Shown here: positions 1 to 6,657 of the stretch, in pieces | How the letters are laid out: each line of letters begins with the position of its first letter | Numbering within the stretch: the first letter of the stretch is position 1 | DNA from: Brevundimonas sp. | Lineage (GTDB): Bacteria > Pseudomonadota > Alphaproteobacteria > Caulobacterales > Caulobacteraceae | Assembly (NCBI GenBank): GCA_020253595.1 | Contig: JADCBH010000095.1 | Coordinates: 1-9,674, forward strand | Length of the DNA: 9,674 nucleotides | Direction of reading: 5' to 3' | Translations under genes and position numbers: made by a program | The notes under the pieces: model-generated | Told to the model about the DNA's origin: nothing | Database searches by the model: none | The model's input: the letters and a program-made list of their open reading frames with translations, nothing else

Positions 1-2
1 AC

Positions 3-1823
3 CAGCGTCGCCTGAGCCTGGTCGAGGCACCCCAGGAAGCGGCCATCGAGGCAGGGCGCACGATGGCGGCTCCGCTCCTGACCTCCAGTCTCGCGATCAT
101 CCTTGCCTTCGCCCCTCTCGCCGCAGGAAACAGCGATACGGCCGAATACATGCGCAGCCTCGCCATCGTTCTGGCGATCACGCTCATGCTGTCCCTGTTC
201 CTGGCCCTGACGGTAACTCCCCTGATGGCCATGAAGTACGCGGGCGCGCACGACCCAGCCCACGACAAGGCCGGCTGGCTGGGCAAGGTTCGCGACTGGT
301 ATGCTGGTCGGGTTCGCTTGATCGTCGACCGGCCACTGATTGTAGCAACCAGTATGGCGGGCCTGCTTCTGGCGGCACTGGCGCTGCTCAGCACCATCCC
401 TCCACAGCTGCTCTCGGCGTCAGCCAGACCGCAGCTGCAGATTCCGATCGAGCTGGCCCCTGGTGCCTCCACCCGCGCCACCTCTAGGCTTGCCACCGAG
501 GTCTCGGCCCTGCTCGCCGACGAGCGCCTGTTCCCGGAGCTCGAGGACAACGCCGTCTACATCAATGATGGCGGCCCGCGGTTCATTCTGGGCCTCAACC
601 CTCCTCTGCCCGCACCGCATCGCGCCTACGCCGTCGTAAACCTCGACGCCAAGGCTGATGCGGATGCCGTGGTGATGCGGCTGAGGCGGGAACTCGAACA
701 GCGTTTTCCGGATGCGCGGATCGAACCCAAGCGTTTCTCGCTAGGGGTTTCAGAAGCAGGAACCGCCGTCTTCCGTCTTGTCGGACCGGATCGTCGAGAG
801 CTGGAGCGCGCGGCTGGTGAACTCAAGCAGGCCCTCGCCGCCGTTCCGGCTATCCAGGACGTCCGGGACGACGCCGAAGGTCGCATCGTTCGGCTGGTGG
901 TGGACATCAACCAGCCTCGCGCCCTCGCTGCGGGCGTGTCGTCGGAAGCGGTCGCGCGTTCCCTTGAGTCTGCGACCTCCGGCATGCCGGTCTCGGTCCT
1001 GCGGCAGGGAGACGTCCTCGTGCCCGTCGTCCTCAGGGGATCGGAGCCAGATCGCACCTTGACCGAACGCCTCGAGTCCCTTCCGGTGTTCGGTGAGGCT
1101 GGCAGCGTCACTCTCGGCCAGATCGCCTCCATCCGACTGGCGTCGCAGCCGAGTGTCTTGATGCGGCGCAATGCAAGTCCACTGATAACCGTCAGCGGCC
1201 GCCATCCAGAATTGGCGTCGCAGGAGCTCGTTGATCGCGTCCACGAAACGATCGATGGCCTCAATCTGGCACCTGGACACCGGCTCGAACTGGGGGGCGA
1301 AATCGAGGAAAGCGCGACCTCCAACGCCGGGATCGAGCGCTACTTCCCGCTCGCCCTGCTGGGCATGGCCGGACTGTTCCTCTGGCAGTTCGGCTCTGTC
1401 CGGAAGACCTCCATCATCATGGCGTCCATCCCCTTCGTCCTGATCGGCGCATCGGTGGGCCTCAAGATCACGGGGCAACCGTTCAGCTTCACGGCCACGC
1501 TCGGCCTGCTCGCACTTGCCGGTATCATCGTGAACAATGCGGTGCTGCTTCTGGAACGGATTCAGGAGGAACGTCAGCCAGGCGTTCCCCTGAAGGAAGC
1601 CGTCGCCTCCGCTGCCGCCGTCCGCCTGCGCCCGATCGTCATGACTAAGCTGACCTGCATCATGGGTCTGCTGCCGCTTTACCTGTTCGCCGGCGACCTA
1701 TGGCGGCCCATGGCGGCCGCCATGATTGGCGGCCTTGCGCTCGGCACCCTCATCACCCTTGTCCTTATCCCGGCGCTGTACGCCTTGCTGTTCCGCGAAC
1801 GGCAGGCCCCGACGGCCGTTTGA
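3..1823 (+). CDS. RND efflux pump inner-membrane permease, 5'-truncated by window edge
   Basis: This is the C-terminal 606 residues of a resistance-nodulation-division transporter, a proton-driven trimeric pump that passes drugs or solvents from the periplasm or membrane to an outer membrane channel. The frame is open from base 3, so the ATG at 63 is internal, not a start. The first visible residues (EAAIEAGRTMAAPLLTSSLA) are the conserved stretch just after TM4. Numbering from base 3, hydrophobic segments lie near 24-42, 50-77 and 110-130. A large periplasmic porter/docking loop spans about 135-445, and the final TM block runs 447-598 with GIIVNNAVLLLERI and RLRPIVMTKLT motifs. The AcrB-type Asp pair in TM4 would fall just left of the window. 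In TM10 the position usually held by the AcrB Lys appears to be Asn (GIIVNN), so proton relay details may differ. It is followed 14 bp later by the outer membrane factor gene. The family is certain; the substrate is unknown. Confidence 0.95.
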   Translation, partial: QRRLSLVEAPQEAAIEAGRTMAAPLLTSSLAIILAFAPLAAGNSDTAEYMRSLAIVLAITLMLSLFLALTVTPLMAMKYAGAHDPAHDKAGWLGKVRDWYAGRVRLIVDRPLIVATSMAGLLLAALALLSTIPPQLLSASARPQLQIPIELAPGASTRATSRLATEVSALLADERLFPELEDNAVYINDGGPRFILGLNPPLPAPHRAYAVVNLDAKADADAVVMRLRRELEQRFPDARIEPKRFSLGVSEAGTAVFRLVGPDRRELERAAGELKQALAAVPAIQDVRDDAEGRIVRLVVDINQPRALAAGVSSEAVARSLESATSGMPVSVLRQGDVLVPVVLRGSEPDRTLTERLESLPVFGEAGSVTLGQIASIRLASQPSVLMRRNASPLITVSGRHPELASQELVDRVHETIDGLNLAPGHRLELGGEIEESATSNAGIERYFPLALLGMAGLFLWQFGSVRKTSIIMASIPFVLIGASVGLKITGQPFSFTATLGLLALAGIIVNNAVLLLERIQEERQPGVPLKEAVASAAAVRLRPIVMTKLTCIMGLLPLYLFAGDLWRPMAAAMIGGLALGTLITLVLIPALYALLFRERQAPTAV

Positions 1824-1837
1824 TCGAGCCCGGAATC

Positions 1838-3283
1838 ATGCCCCGTCTTGCCCCCCTCCTCCTCGGCGCCCTGCTCGCCGGCTGCGCGACTACACCAGCG
1901 GTCACGCCCCCCCTTCCCACGACGCCGCCGGCCGCCTGGTCCGCCGGCGCGCCACCTCCCCCGGGTCAGCAGATGCGGCTGGACTGGTGGGCGGCCTTTC
2001 AGTCCGAGGAACTGGACCAGCTGGTGGTGGAGGCGCTGGCCGCCAACCGCGACGTCCTCGCTGCCGAGGCCAACCTGCGGGCGGCGCGCGCCCTGGCCGG
2101 CGAGGCCAGGACGCTTCGGGAACCGCAGGGAGGTGTCTCAACCGGGCTGCAGCGGAGCCGTGAGGCTGCCCTGTCGCAACCGCCCGTATTCGGGACGCCG
2201 GACCGGTTCGAGAACCAGACACTGGGCTTTCTGGCTGCGGAGCTGAGTTGGGAACTGGACCTCGCCGGTGGTCTGGCTGCCGCGACCCGCGCCGCCGAAG
2301 CCGACGCCGGCATTGCTCTGTGGCAACGTCGGCAGATCGAAGCGGCTGTGGCGGCGCAGGTGGTCAGGGCGTGGCTCGATCTCGGCCGGGCGAACGACCT
2401 CGACCAGCTCGCGGATCGTCGCCGCACCGCGCTTGAGGCTTCGGTCGCCCTGATGGTCCGCCGGCAGGCGCATGGTGCAGCGACAGAGGCCGAGGTGGCC
2501 GCCCTGCGTCGCCTGAGCGCCGAGTCAGCGGCGGAACGCCCGACCATCGCCCTGACCCGGAACAACGCCCTGCGCCGCATCGCCGTGCTGACAGGACGGG
2601 ACCCCGTGGACTTCAGCAGGGCTACTGCGCCTCTGACCGGCCGGGCGGCGACGCCCGACGACCTCATTGCGCCGGCCCCCGCCGACATGCTGCGGCAGCG
2701 GCCCGACGTTCAGGCCGCAGAGCTCAGGGTCATCGCAACCTTCGAGCGTGCAGGGGTGGCGCGGGCGGCGCTGTACCCCAGCCTGTCCCTCGGCGCCGCA
2801 GCCGGGCGGACGGCGGCCCCCCGCGACCTGGACCAGCCCGGGGCGCTCCGCTTCTCGATCGGTCCGTCGGTTAGCTGGGGTTTGTTCAATCTCCGCAGGA
2901 TCCGGGCCGGCGTGCGGGCCGCCGAGGCCGAGGCCGAAGCCGCGACCGCCGCGTGGGGTCAGGCGATCCTGGTCGCTCTGGAAGAGGCCGATGGTGCCTT
3001 CGATGCCTGGCGCACGGCCCGGGCGAGCGCGCGCGCCATGCGCGCCGCCGCAGATCACGCCCGCGTCGAGGCTGACGTCGCGCGCGCGCGCGCACGGGCC
3101 GGAGCGGCCACACCGCTTGACCTCGCGCTCGCCGAGGCTGCCCTGCTCTCGACGGAGCTCGCCCTCGCCAATGCCGACGCGGCAGAACGCGACGCCTGGG
3201 CCCAGGCCCACCTCGCGCTGGGCGCGGGCTGGCGACCGGAGGCCGGATCGGACTCCGCCGCGCCGCTGGCGACCGGCGCATGA
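1838..3283 (+). CDS. NodT-family RND outer membrane factor lipoprotein
   Basis: This 481-residue TolC-like outer membrane channel is the exit duct for the upstream RND pump. The start at 1838 was chosen because it gives a short lipoprotein signal peptide (MPRLAPLLLGALLAGC) with lipobox LAGC and lipidated Cys16. The frame stays open upstream to about 1700, but that part overlaps the pump gene and shows no signal. After a Pro/Thr-rich linker (17-45) come the two OEP repeats. The first opens with WWAAFQSEELDQLVVEALAAN near 52-75. The second is marked by LRQRPDVQAAELRV and an ALYPSLSLGAAAG strand. Long Ala-rich coiled-coil helices fit the periplasmic tunnel. Length matches the family (about 450-500 aa). 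The stop TGA overlaps the next start (ATGA), so all three genes are probably one operon. A 15-nt alternating CG tract (3079-3093) and a C7 run (1907-1913) lie inside the coding sequence. Confidence 0.95.
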   Translation: MPRLAPLLLGALLAGCATTPAVTPPLPTTPPAAWSAGAPPPPGQQMRLDWWAAFQSEELDQLVVEALAANRDVLAAEANLRAARALAGEARTLREPQGGVSTGLQRSREAALSQPPVFGTPDRFENQTLGFLAAELSWELDLAGGLAAATRAAEADAGIALWQRRQIEAAVAAQVVRAWLDLGRANDLDQLADRRRTALEASVALMVRRQAHGAATEAEVAALRRLSAESAAERPTIALTRNNALRRIAVLTGRDPVDFSRATAPLTGRAATPDDLIAPAPADMLRQRPDVQAAELRVIATFERAGVARAALYPSLSLGAAAGRTAAPRDLDQPGALRFSIGPSVSWGLFNLRRIRAGVRAAEAEAEAATAAWGQAILVALEEADGAFDAWRTARASARAMRAAADHARVEADVARARARAGAATPLDLALAEAALLSTELALANADAAERDAWAQAHLALGAGWRPEAGSDSAAPLATGA

Positions 3284-4158
3284 TGCCATTCCGCCCCGAG
3301 CGCGGTCGGGTGACGCTGGCCTACGTCCTCCTGATCGTCGAGGAGGTCGCGCTTCTGACCCTGCCGGCTCTGATTGGCGTAACGGTCGACCGACTGCTGA
3401 ATGGCGACCGTTCTGGGCTGTTCTTGCTCGCTGGCGGGGTCAGCGTGATCCTGATCTCCGGCGCTCTGCGACGCCTCTACGACACCCGGGTGTTCGCCGC
3501 CGCCGAGCGCCGTCTGGCGGAGGAAAATGCTTTGGGCCCCGCTCCAGCGGGGATCAGGGTGGCGCGGGTGCGCCAGGTACACGAGCTCGTGCAGACGTAC
3601 GAACGCAGCGTGCCAGAGGGGCTATCGGCCGTTGTGGCCGGACTCGGGTCCCTCGGCATCTCGATCTGGTATGACTGGCGAGTTGGCGCTGCGGCGCTCG
3701 CCGTGGCCTTGGTGCTCCTGGGACTTGACCGGCTCTACGCCCGCCAGGTCGAGCGCCTCAACCGTCTCCTCAATGATCGCACGGAGCAGGATCTCGACAT
3801 CCTCCGCTCAAAGGACGTCACTGTCGTTCGAACACACCTCGACGCATGGCGAAGGCTGCGCATCGCCCGCTCTGATGCAGAGATCGGCATCTACGCGATC
3901 AACTGGCTCTTGCTTCTGGGCCTCATTCTCGGCGCGCTGCTTCTGATCGCTCATCCGGACGCGACCCCGGGGGCTGTCTTCGCTCAGATGTCGTATGTTC
4001 TTGCCTTCGCTGAAAGCTGGAACCGTTTACCGATCCTGACGGAAAGGCTCGCTCAGGCGCGGGACGTGACCAGACGGCTGCAGCCTCCGGACGTCACCGG
4101 AAACGAAGGGGCTGGCAGCAGAAAAACAGGCCGGAGCTCGACCACCAGTACAGGGTGA
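3280..4158 (+). CDS. ABC transporter six-transmembrane-domain protein without ATPase domain (ABC_membrane_3-like)
   Basis: This 292-residue integral membrane protein resembles the transmembrane half of an ABC exporter. Hydrophobic segments are visible near residues 12-36, 46-63, 115-150 (two helices), 205-224 and 230-246. Between them are the charged cytoplasmic-helix stretches usual in exporter membrane domains, for example LDRLYARQVERLNRLLNDRTEQ. No Walker A, ABC signature or Walker B motif is present here, and none was found in the 511 bp after the stop. The protein ends where an exporter would pass into its ATPase (LAQARDVTRRLQ), followed by about 24 polar residues. Stand-alone six-helix proteins of this kind are known (Pfam ABC_membrane_3), so this need not be a truncation. 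The 4-bp overlap with the outer membrane factor implies translational coupling and a role with the RND pump. The polar tail could be read-through after an old insertion or rearrangement. Confidence 0.8.
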   Translation: MMPFRPERGRVTLAYVLLIVEEVALLTLPALIGVTVDRLLNGDRSGLFLLAGGVSVILISGALRRLYDTRVFAAAERRLAEENALGPAPAGIRVARVRQVHELVQTYERSVPEGLSAVVAGLGSLGISIWYDWRVGAAALAVALVLLGLDRLYARQVERLNRLLNDRTEQDLDILRSKDVTVVRTHLDAWRRLRIARSDAEIGIYAINWLLLLGLILGALLLIAHPDATPGAVFAQMSYVLAFAESWNRLPILTERLAQARDVTRRLQPPDVTGNEGAGSRKTGRSSTTSTG

Positions 4159-4194
4159 GAACTGCACAGACACAAGGCCCGACGCTCAGCTGCA

Positions 4195-4237
4195 GTGGCT
4201 GAGTGGCGAATGCTCGCCGCCTAGGTTCGAATCCCCT
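4195..4237 (+). other. tRNA-Ser-like remnant (D-arm and T-loop motifs, anticodon arm missing)
   Basis: GTGGCTGAGTGG at 4195-4206 is the classic D-arm sequence of bacterial tRNA-Ser. GGTTCGAATCCC at 4224-4235 is the classic T-arm and loop. Only 17 bases separate them, far too few for the anticodon arm plus long variable arm of a tRNA-Ser. The T-stem pairs poorly beyond two GC pairs, and I cannot form an acceptor stem. It cannot be a working tRNA. It may be an internally deleted tRNA, as often left near integration sites, or a chance likeness. Confidence 0.25.
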
Positions 4238-4527
4238 GCCCAGGCTGCGTTTTCCGGAGACAATTTCGCATTGGACTGGCCGCACCGCCACCGTCTTGGC
4301 CTAGCCGTCTCGGACAGCTGAGCCCCGCTCAGACGCCCTGTTGCCGGGCCCGTTGGCGGAGCTTCCGGCGCAGCTGCGGCTCCTTCCGCCCATATGAGCG
4401 CATTCCAGCGTCTTTCCCGATGGGTCTCTCTGGCCGCCTTGCGCCGCACCCGGTTTGGCCCGAATGCCTGTTCCACCTGTTCCGTCGATTCCTGCGAGCT
4501 TGACGAGGGGCCGTCTTCAAGGTCATT

Positions 4528-4554
4528 GGCCCGCAAACGTCCGCGTAGCGGGCC
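4528..4554. terminator. perfect 7-bp inverted repeat, possible terminator or structured site
   Basis: GGCCCGC at 4528-4534 and GCGGGCC at 4548-4554 are perfect complements around a 13-nt loop and are followed on the + strand by TTCTTC. It lies between converging genes, where a bidirectional terminator would be expected. The loop is long and there is no true T-tract, so a Rho-independent terminator is only one reading. It is about 370 bp past the efflux operon stop. Confidence 0.25.
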
Positions 4555-4604
4555 TTCTTCGCCCTCGGGACCGCCAGCGAGGGCGCAGATTATCAGGCTT
4601 GGAA

Positions 4605-4685
4605 CAGGGCCTGTTTCGCTAGGTTTCAGGGCCTGTTTTGCAGTCGATCAGGACGTGTTTCGCCCTGGATCAGGCCGTGATGCCG
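4605..4685. repeat. 22-bp-period array of CAGGGCCTGTTTCGC-like motifs at the recombinase 3' end
   Basis: Motif copies begin at 4605, 4627, 4649 and 4671, exactly 22 bp apart. The second matches the first at 14 of 15 bases, the third at 13 of 15 and the fourth at about 9 of 15. The first two cores are small dyads (CAGG-G-CCTG; the first extends to AACAGG-G-CCTGTT at 4603-4615). The spacers between copies are not conserved. A spacing of about two helical turns puts all copies on one face of the DNA, as in arrays bound by a cooperating protein. The fourth copy covers the recombinase stop codon. It could be the recombinase's own recognition site (attachment half-sites or accessory sites) or an operator. 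Function is inferred only. Confidence 0.6.
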
Positions 4686-6256
4686 ATCGCGATGCGCTGA
4701 TCTTCCCATGAGAGGGGCAGCGGCATTTCAATGAGAGACTGAAGGGTGAGGCCGACAGGCTGTCGCCCCTCGAGGATCGCGGTCTGGATATCGGGCGCGA
4801 GGAAAGCCAGGGTCGCAAGCCTGCGGATGTAGCGATCGTCGATCCCACGGCAGTCCAGCCAGGCTCGCGCTCCGCCGGACGGATGGATGCCCACCTTCAC
4901 CAGCTCGCGATGGGCTCGTCGCAGGCCTGCCACCAGCGTCCGATCGATCCGCCGCCGGTCGGTGCGGCCATACGCGCCCGCCTCCAGCCAGACCCGGCCG
5001 GCCTTCAGTTGCAGGCGTGCCGGCACGACCAGGGTCACCGATCCGTCCGCGGCAGGCGGCGGCACGTCCCTGATGGCGCAGGCGCGAGCTTCGAGTGTGA
5101 GCGCGAGCGCCATCCGATCGGTGTGGACGGTGACCTTGCTGATCAGCTCCCGCATCCGCTCCCATGACGCATTCGGATCTCCGATCAGCTCCCGGAGGGC
5201 GTCCGCGACCATCTCTTCTACCGGAACCGCAGCGACGCGCTTCAGGCCGTCCGGCGGCATGGCGACCCCTGCGCCGCGCTGCAGCTTGCTGGAGACGTAG
5301 TAACGCCAGACCTTGCCATCCTTGCGTGCCGTGACCGGGCTCATCAGCCCGCCCGTGGCATCCCGGATCAGCCCGACCAGGGTGGCCGGTGACTGCCTCG
5401 CGAGCACCTTACGGGGCGTGATGTTGCTGGCGAGCAGCGCCTGCACCGCGTCGAACGTCTCCCGATCGACGATCGCCTCATGCAACCCCGGCCACGCCTG
5501 ACCGCGATGAACGATCTCGCCGACGTAGAGCCGGTTCTTAAGGAGATGGAACAGCTGGCCCCGCCCCAGCGGATTGCCGCCGGTGGTGCGACCTTTCCCC
5601 GAGACGCGGACCCGGGACACGACCCCTCTGTCTTTGAGCTCGCGCTGGAGCGCATGGACCGAGCCCAGCTCCAAGTAGCGCGCAAAACACCAGCGGACCG
5701 TCCCGGCCTCGCCGGGGACGATCTTCAGCGTTCGCTCGTGACCCACATAGCCGAGGGGTGCGAGGCCCCCCATCCACATTCCCTTCTTCTTCGAGGCGGC
5801 CAGCTTGTCGCGGATGCGCTCGCTCGTGACCTCCCGCTCGAACTGGGCGAAGGACAGGAGCACGTTTAGGGTCAGCCGGCCCATGGACGTGGTGGTGTTG
5901 AAGGCCTGGGTCACCGAGACGAAGCTGACGCCGCGCCTGTCGAAGCGATCGACGATGCGGGCGAAGTCGGACAGCGACCGGGTCAGGCGATCGACCTTAT
6001 AGACCACGACCACGTCGATGCGGCCGGCCTCGATGTCCGCCAGCAGCCGGGTCAGACCCGGGCGATCCATGTTGCCGCCCGAGAAGCCGCCATCGTCGTA
6101 GCGGGCGGTAAGCCCGAGCCACCCTTCGCCCTTCTGCGAGGCGATGTAGGCGGCGCAGGCCTCGCGCTGGGCGTCGAGCGAGTTGAAGCTCTGGTCCAGC
6201 CCTTCGTCCGAGCTCTTGCGCGTATAAGTGGCGCAGCGGAGCGGTTTTCCGGTCAT
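4670..6256 (-). CDS. large serine recombinase (site-specific integrase/resolvase type)
   Basis: This is a 528-residue site-specific DNA recombinase that cuts and rejoins DNA through a 5'-phosphoserine. The start at 6256 overlaps the upstream stop (ATGA) and gives MTGKPLRCATYTRKSS directly; the longer frame runs into the DUF2924 gene. Domains: an N-terminal catalytic resolvase domain (about 6-155) with YTRKS (nucleophile Ser15, Arg13), YDDGGFSG (53-60), VYKVDRLTRS (85-94) and ERE-TSERIRDK (140-151). A recombinase domain follows (about 165-280, beginning GGLAPLGY and including the LLKNRLYVGEIVHRG stretch). The segment about 293-325 (LVGLIRDATGGLM...WRYYVSS) sits where the zinc ribbon normally lies but has no cysteines. 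A long C-terminal part (about 370-528) ends with a helical, DNA-binding-like motif (RYIRRLATLAFLAPDIQTAI). Catalytic residues look intact, so it is probably active. It is last in a coupled DUF3489-DUF2924-recombinase operon, with a 22-bp repeat array at its 3' end. Confidence 0.95.
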   Translation of the reverse strand: MTGKPLRCATYTRKSSDEGLDQSFNSLDAQREACAAYIASQKGEGWLGLTARYDDGGFSGGNMDRPGLTRLLADIEAGRIDVVVVYKVDRLTRSLSDFARIVDRFDRRGVSFVSVTQAFNTTTSMGRLTLNVLLSFAQFEREVTSERIRDKLAASKKKGMWMGGLAPLGYVGHERTLKIVPGEAGTVRWCFARYLELGSVHALQRELKDRGVVSRVRVSGKGRTTGGNPLGRGQLFHLLKNRLYVGEIVHRGQAWPGLHEAIVDRETFDAVQALLASNITPRKVLARQSPATLVGLIRDATGGLMSPVTARKDGKVWRYYVSSKLQRGAGVAMPPDGLKRVAAVPVEEMVADALRELIGDPNASWERMRELISKVTVHTDRMALALTLEARACAIRDVPPPAADGSVTLVVPARLQLKAGRVWLEAGAYGRTDRRRIDRTLVAGLRRAHRELVKVGIHPSGGARAWLDCRGIDDRYIRRLATLAFLAPDIQTAILEGRQPVGLTLQSLIEMPLPLSWEDQRIAIGITA

Positions 6257-6657
6257 GCCCGGCCTTTCTGGCGGAGGCCGAAGAAGGCTGGCCCGTTCCA
6301 CTTCGTTCCGGTGATCTCGAAGGCGATGGGAGAGAGCGAGGTCCACCTCCGGCCGGCGTAGAGATAGCCGCCGCCCTCCATCACCTCGACCTCATGGCGG
6401 ACGCCCGCCCATTCCCGGACGATGCGGGCCCCGGTCTCAAGGCCGTCGCCCAGTCGCCCCTCGCCCCGCAGCCGGCGACGCAGTGCCGAAGAGATGCCGC
6501 CATAGGCCCGCGTCTGGATCCGCCAGGCGAGGCAGCGCCTAAGCAGATCCGGAGCCCGCAGCTTCGGCGGCGCGCCGAAGCCCTGTTGCCGCCAGGCCTT
6601 CCGCAGATCCTGCAGCGACAGGCCTTCCAGCGATCGTGCCGCCTCGTCAGGGGTCAC
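6253..6657 (-). CDS. DUF2924 domain protein, recombinase-associated
   Basis: This 134-residue basic protein is of the DUF2924 type. The chosen start is GTG at 6657, which overlaps the DUF3489 stop as GTGA. The frame is open further upstream, but that would lie wholly inside DUF3489. Visible features are an N-terminal helical segment (LSLQDLRKAWRQQGFGAPPK, 14-32), an Arg-rich helix (LLRRCLAWRIQTRAYGGISSALRRRL, about 38-63) and a C-terminal stretch, GARIVREWAGVRHEVEV...GYLYAGRRWTSLSPIAFEITGTKWNGPAFFGL. The last part, G-Y-Y/F-G--W-SLS-IA--ITG--WNGP-FFGL, is the family hallmark. Its stop overlaps the recombinase start by 4 bp. The biochemical function is unknown. From its basic charge and fixed place beside serine recombinases, I infer a DNA-binding helper such as a directionality or synapsis factor. 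Confidence 0.9.
   Translation of the reverse strand: MTPDEAARSLEGLSLQDLRKAWRQQGFGAPPKLRAPDLLRRCLAWRIQTRAYGGISSALRRRLRGEGRLGDGLETGARIVREWAGVRHEVEVMEGGGYLYAGRRWTSLSPIAFEITGTKWNGPAFFGLRQKGRA

Larger units (their letters stand above)
4159..4669. other. 511-bp intergenic region between convergent operons, no convincing gene
   Basis: This gap separates the efflux operon (+) from the recombinase (-). No reading frame here has a good start, ribosome binding site and recognisable domain. A minus-strand frame stays open for roughly 150 codons (about 4186-4648), but its product is low-complexity with no family resemblance. Contents I can support are a tRNA-Ser-like fragment at 4195-4237, a 6-bp-stem hairpin at 4318-4332, a 7-bp-stem inverted repeat at 4528-4554 and the 22-bp-period repeats starting at 4605. 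It looks like a junction between host DNA and an acquired element, with the recombinase end on the right. Confidence 0.6.

Noticed and set aside
626..1324. Minus-strand frame opposite the RND permease.
   Set aside because: Shadow frame of a clearly coding + strand gene; Arg/Ser-rich with no domain.
1700..1837. Outer membrane factor start at 1700.
   Set aside because: It lies inside the pump gene, and the lipoprotein signal begins at the ATG at 1838.
4195..4237. Functional tRNA-Ser gene.
   Set aside because: No anticodon arm, no acceptor stem and a poorly paired T-stem; only a remnant or chance likeness is possible.
4318..4332. CTGAGC-CCC-GCTCAG hairpin as a terminator of the efflux operon.
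   Set aside because: Stem is only 6 bp, there is no T-tract, and it is 160 bp beyond the stop. Recorded but not called.
4186..4648. Long open minus-strand frame in the intergenic gap (about 150 codons).
   Set aside because: No good start or ribosome binding site. The product is Ser/Glu/Arg/Ala-rich with no domain, and it crosses the tRNA-like fragment and the repeats. High GC keeps frames open by chance.
6256..6346. Recombinase start 30 codons upstream at 6346.
   Set aside because: The extra residues overlap DUF2924 coding sequence. The ATG at 6256 overlaps the DUF2924 stop and leads straight into the catalytic motif.
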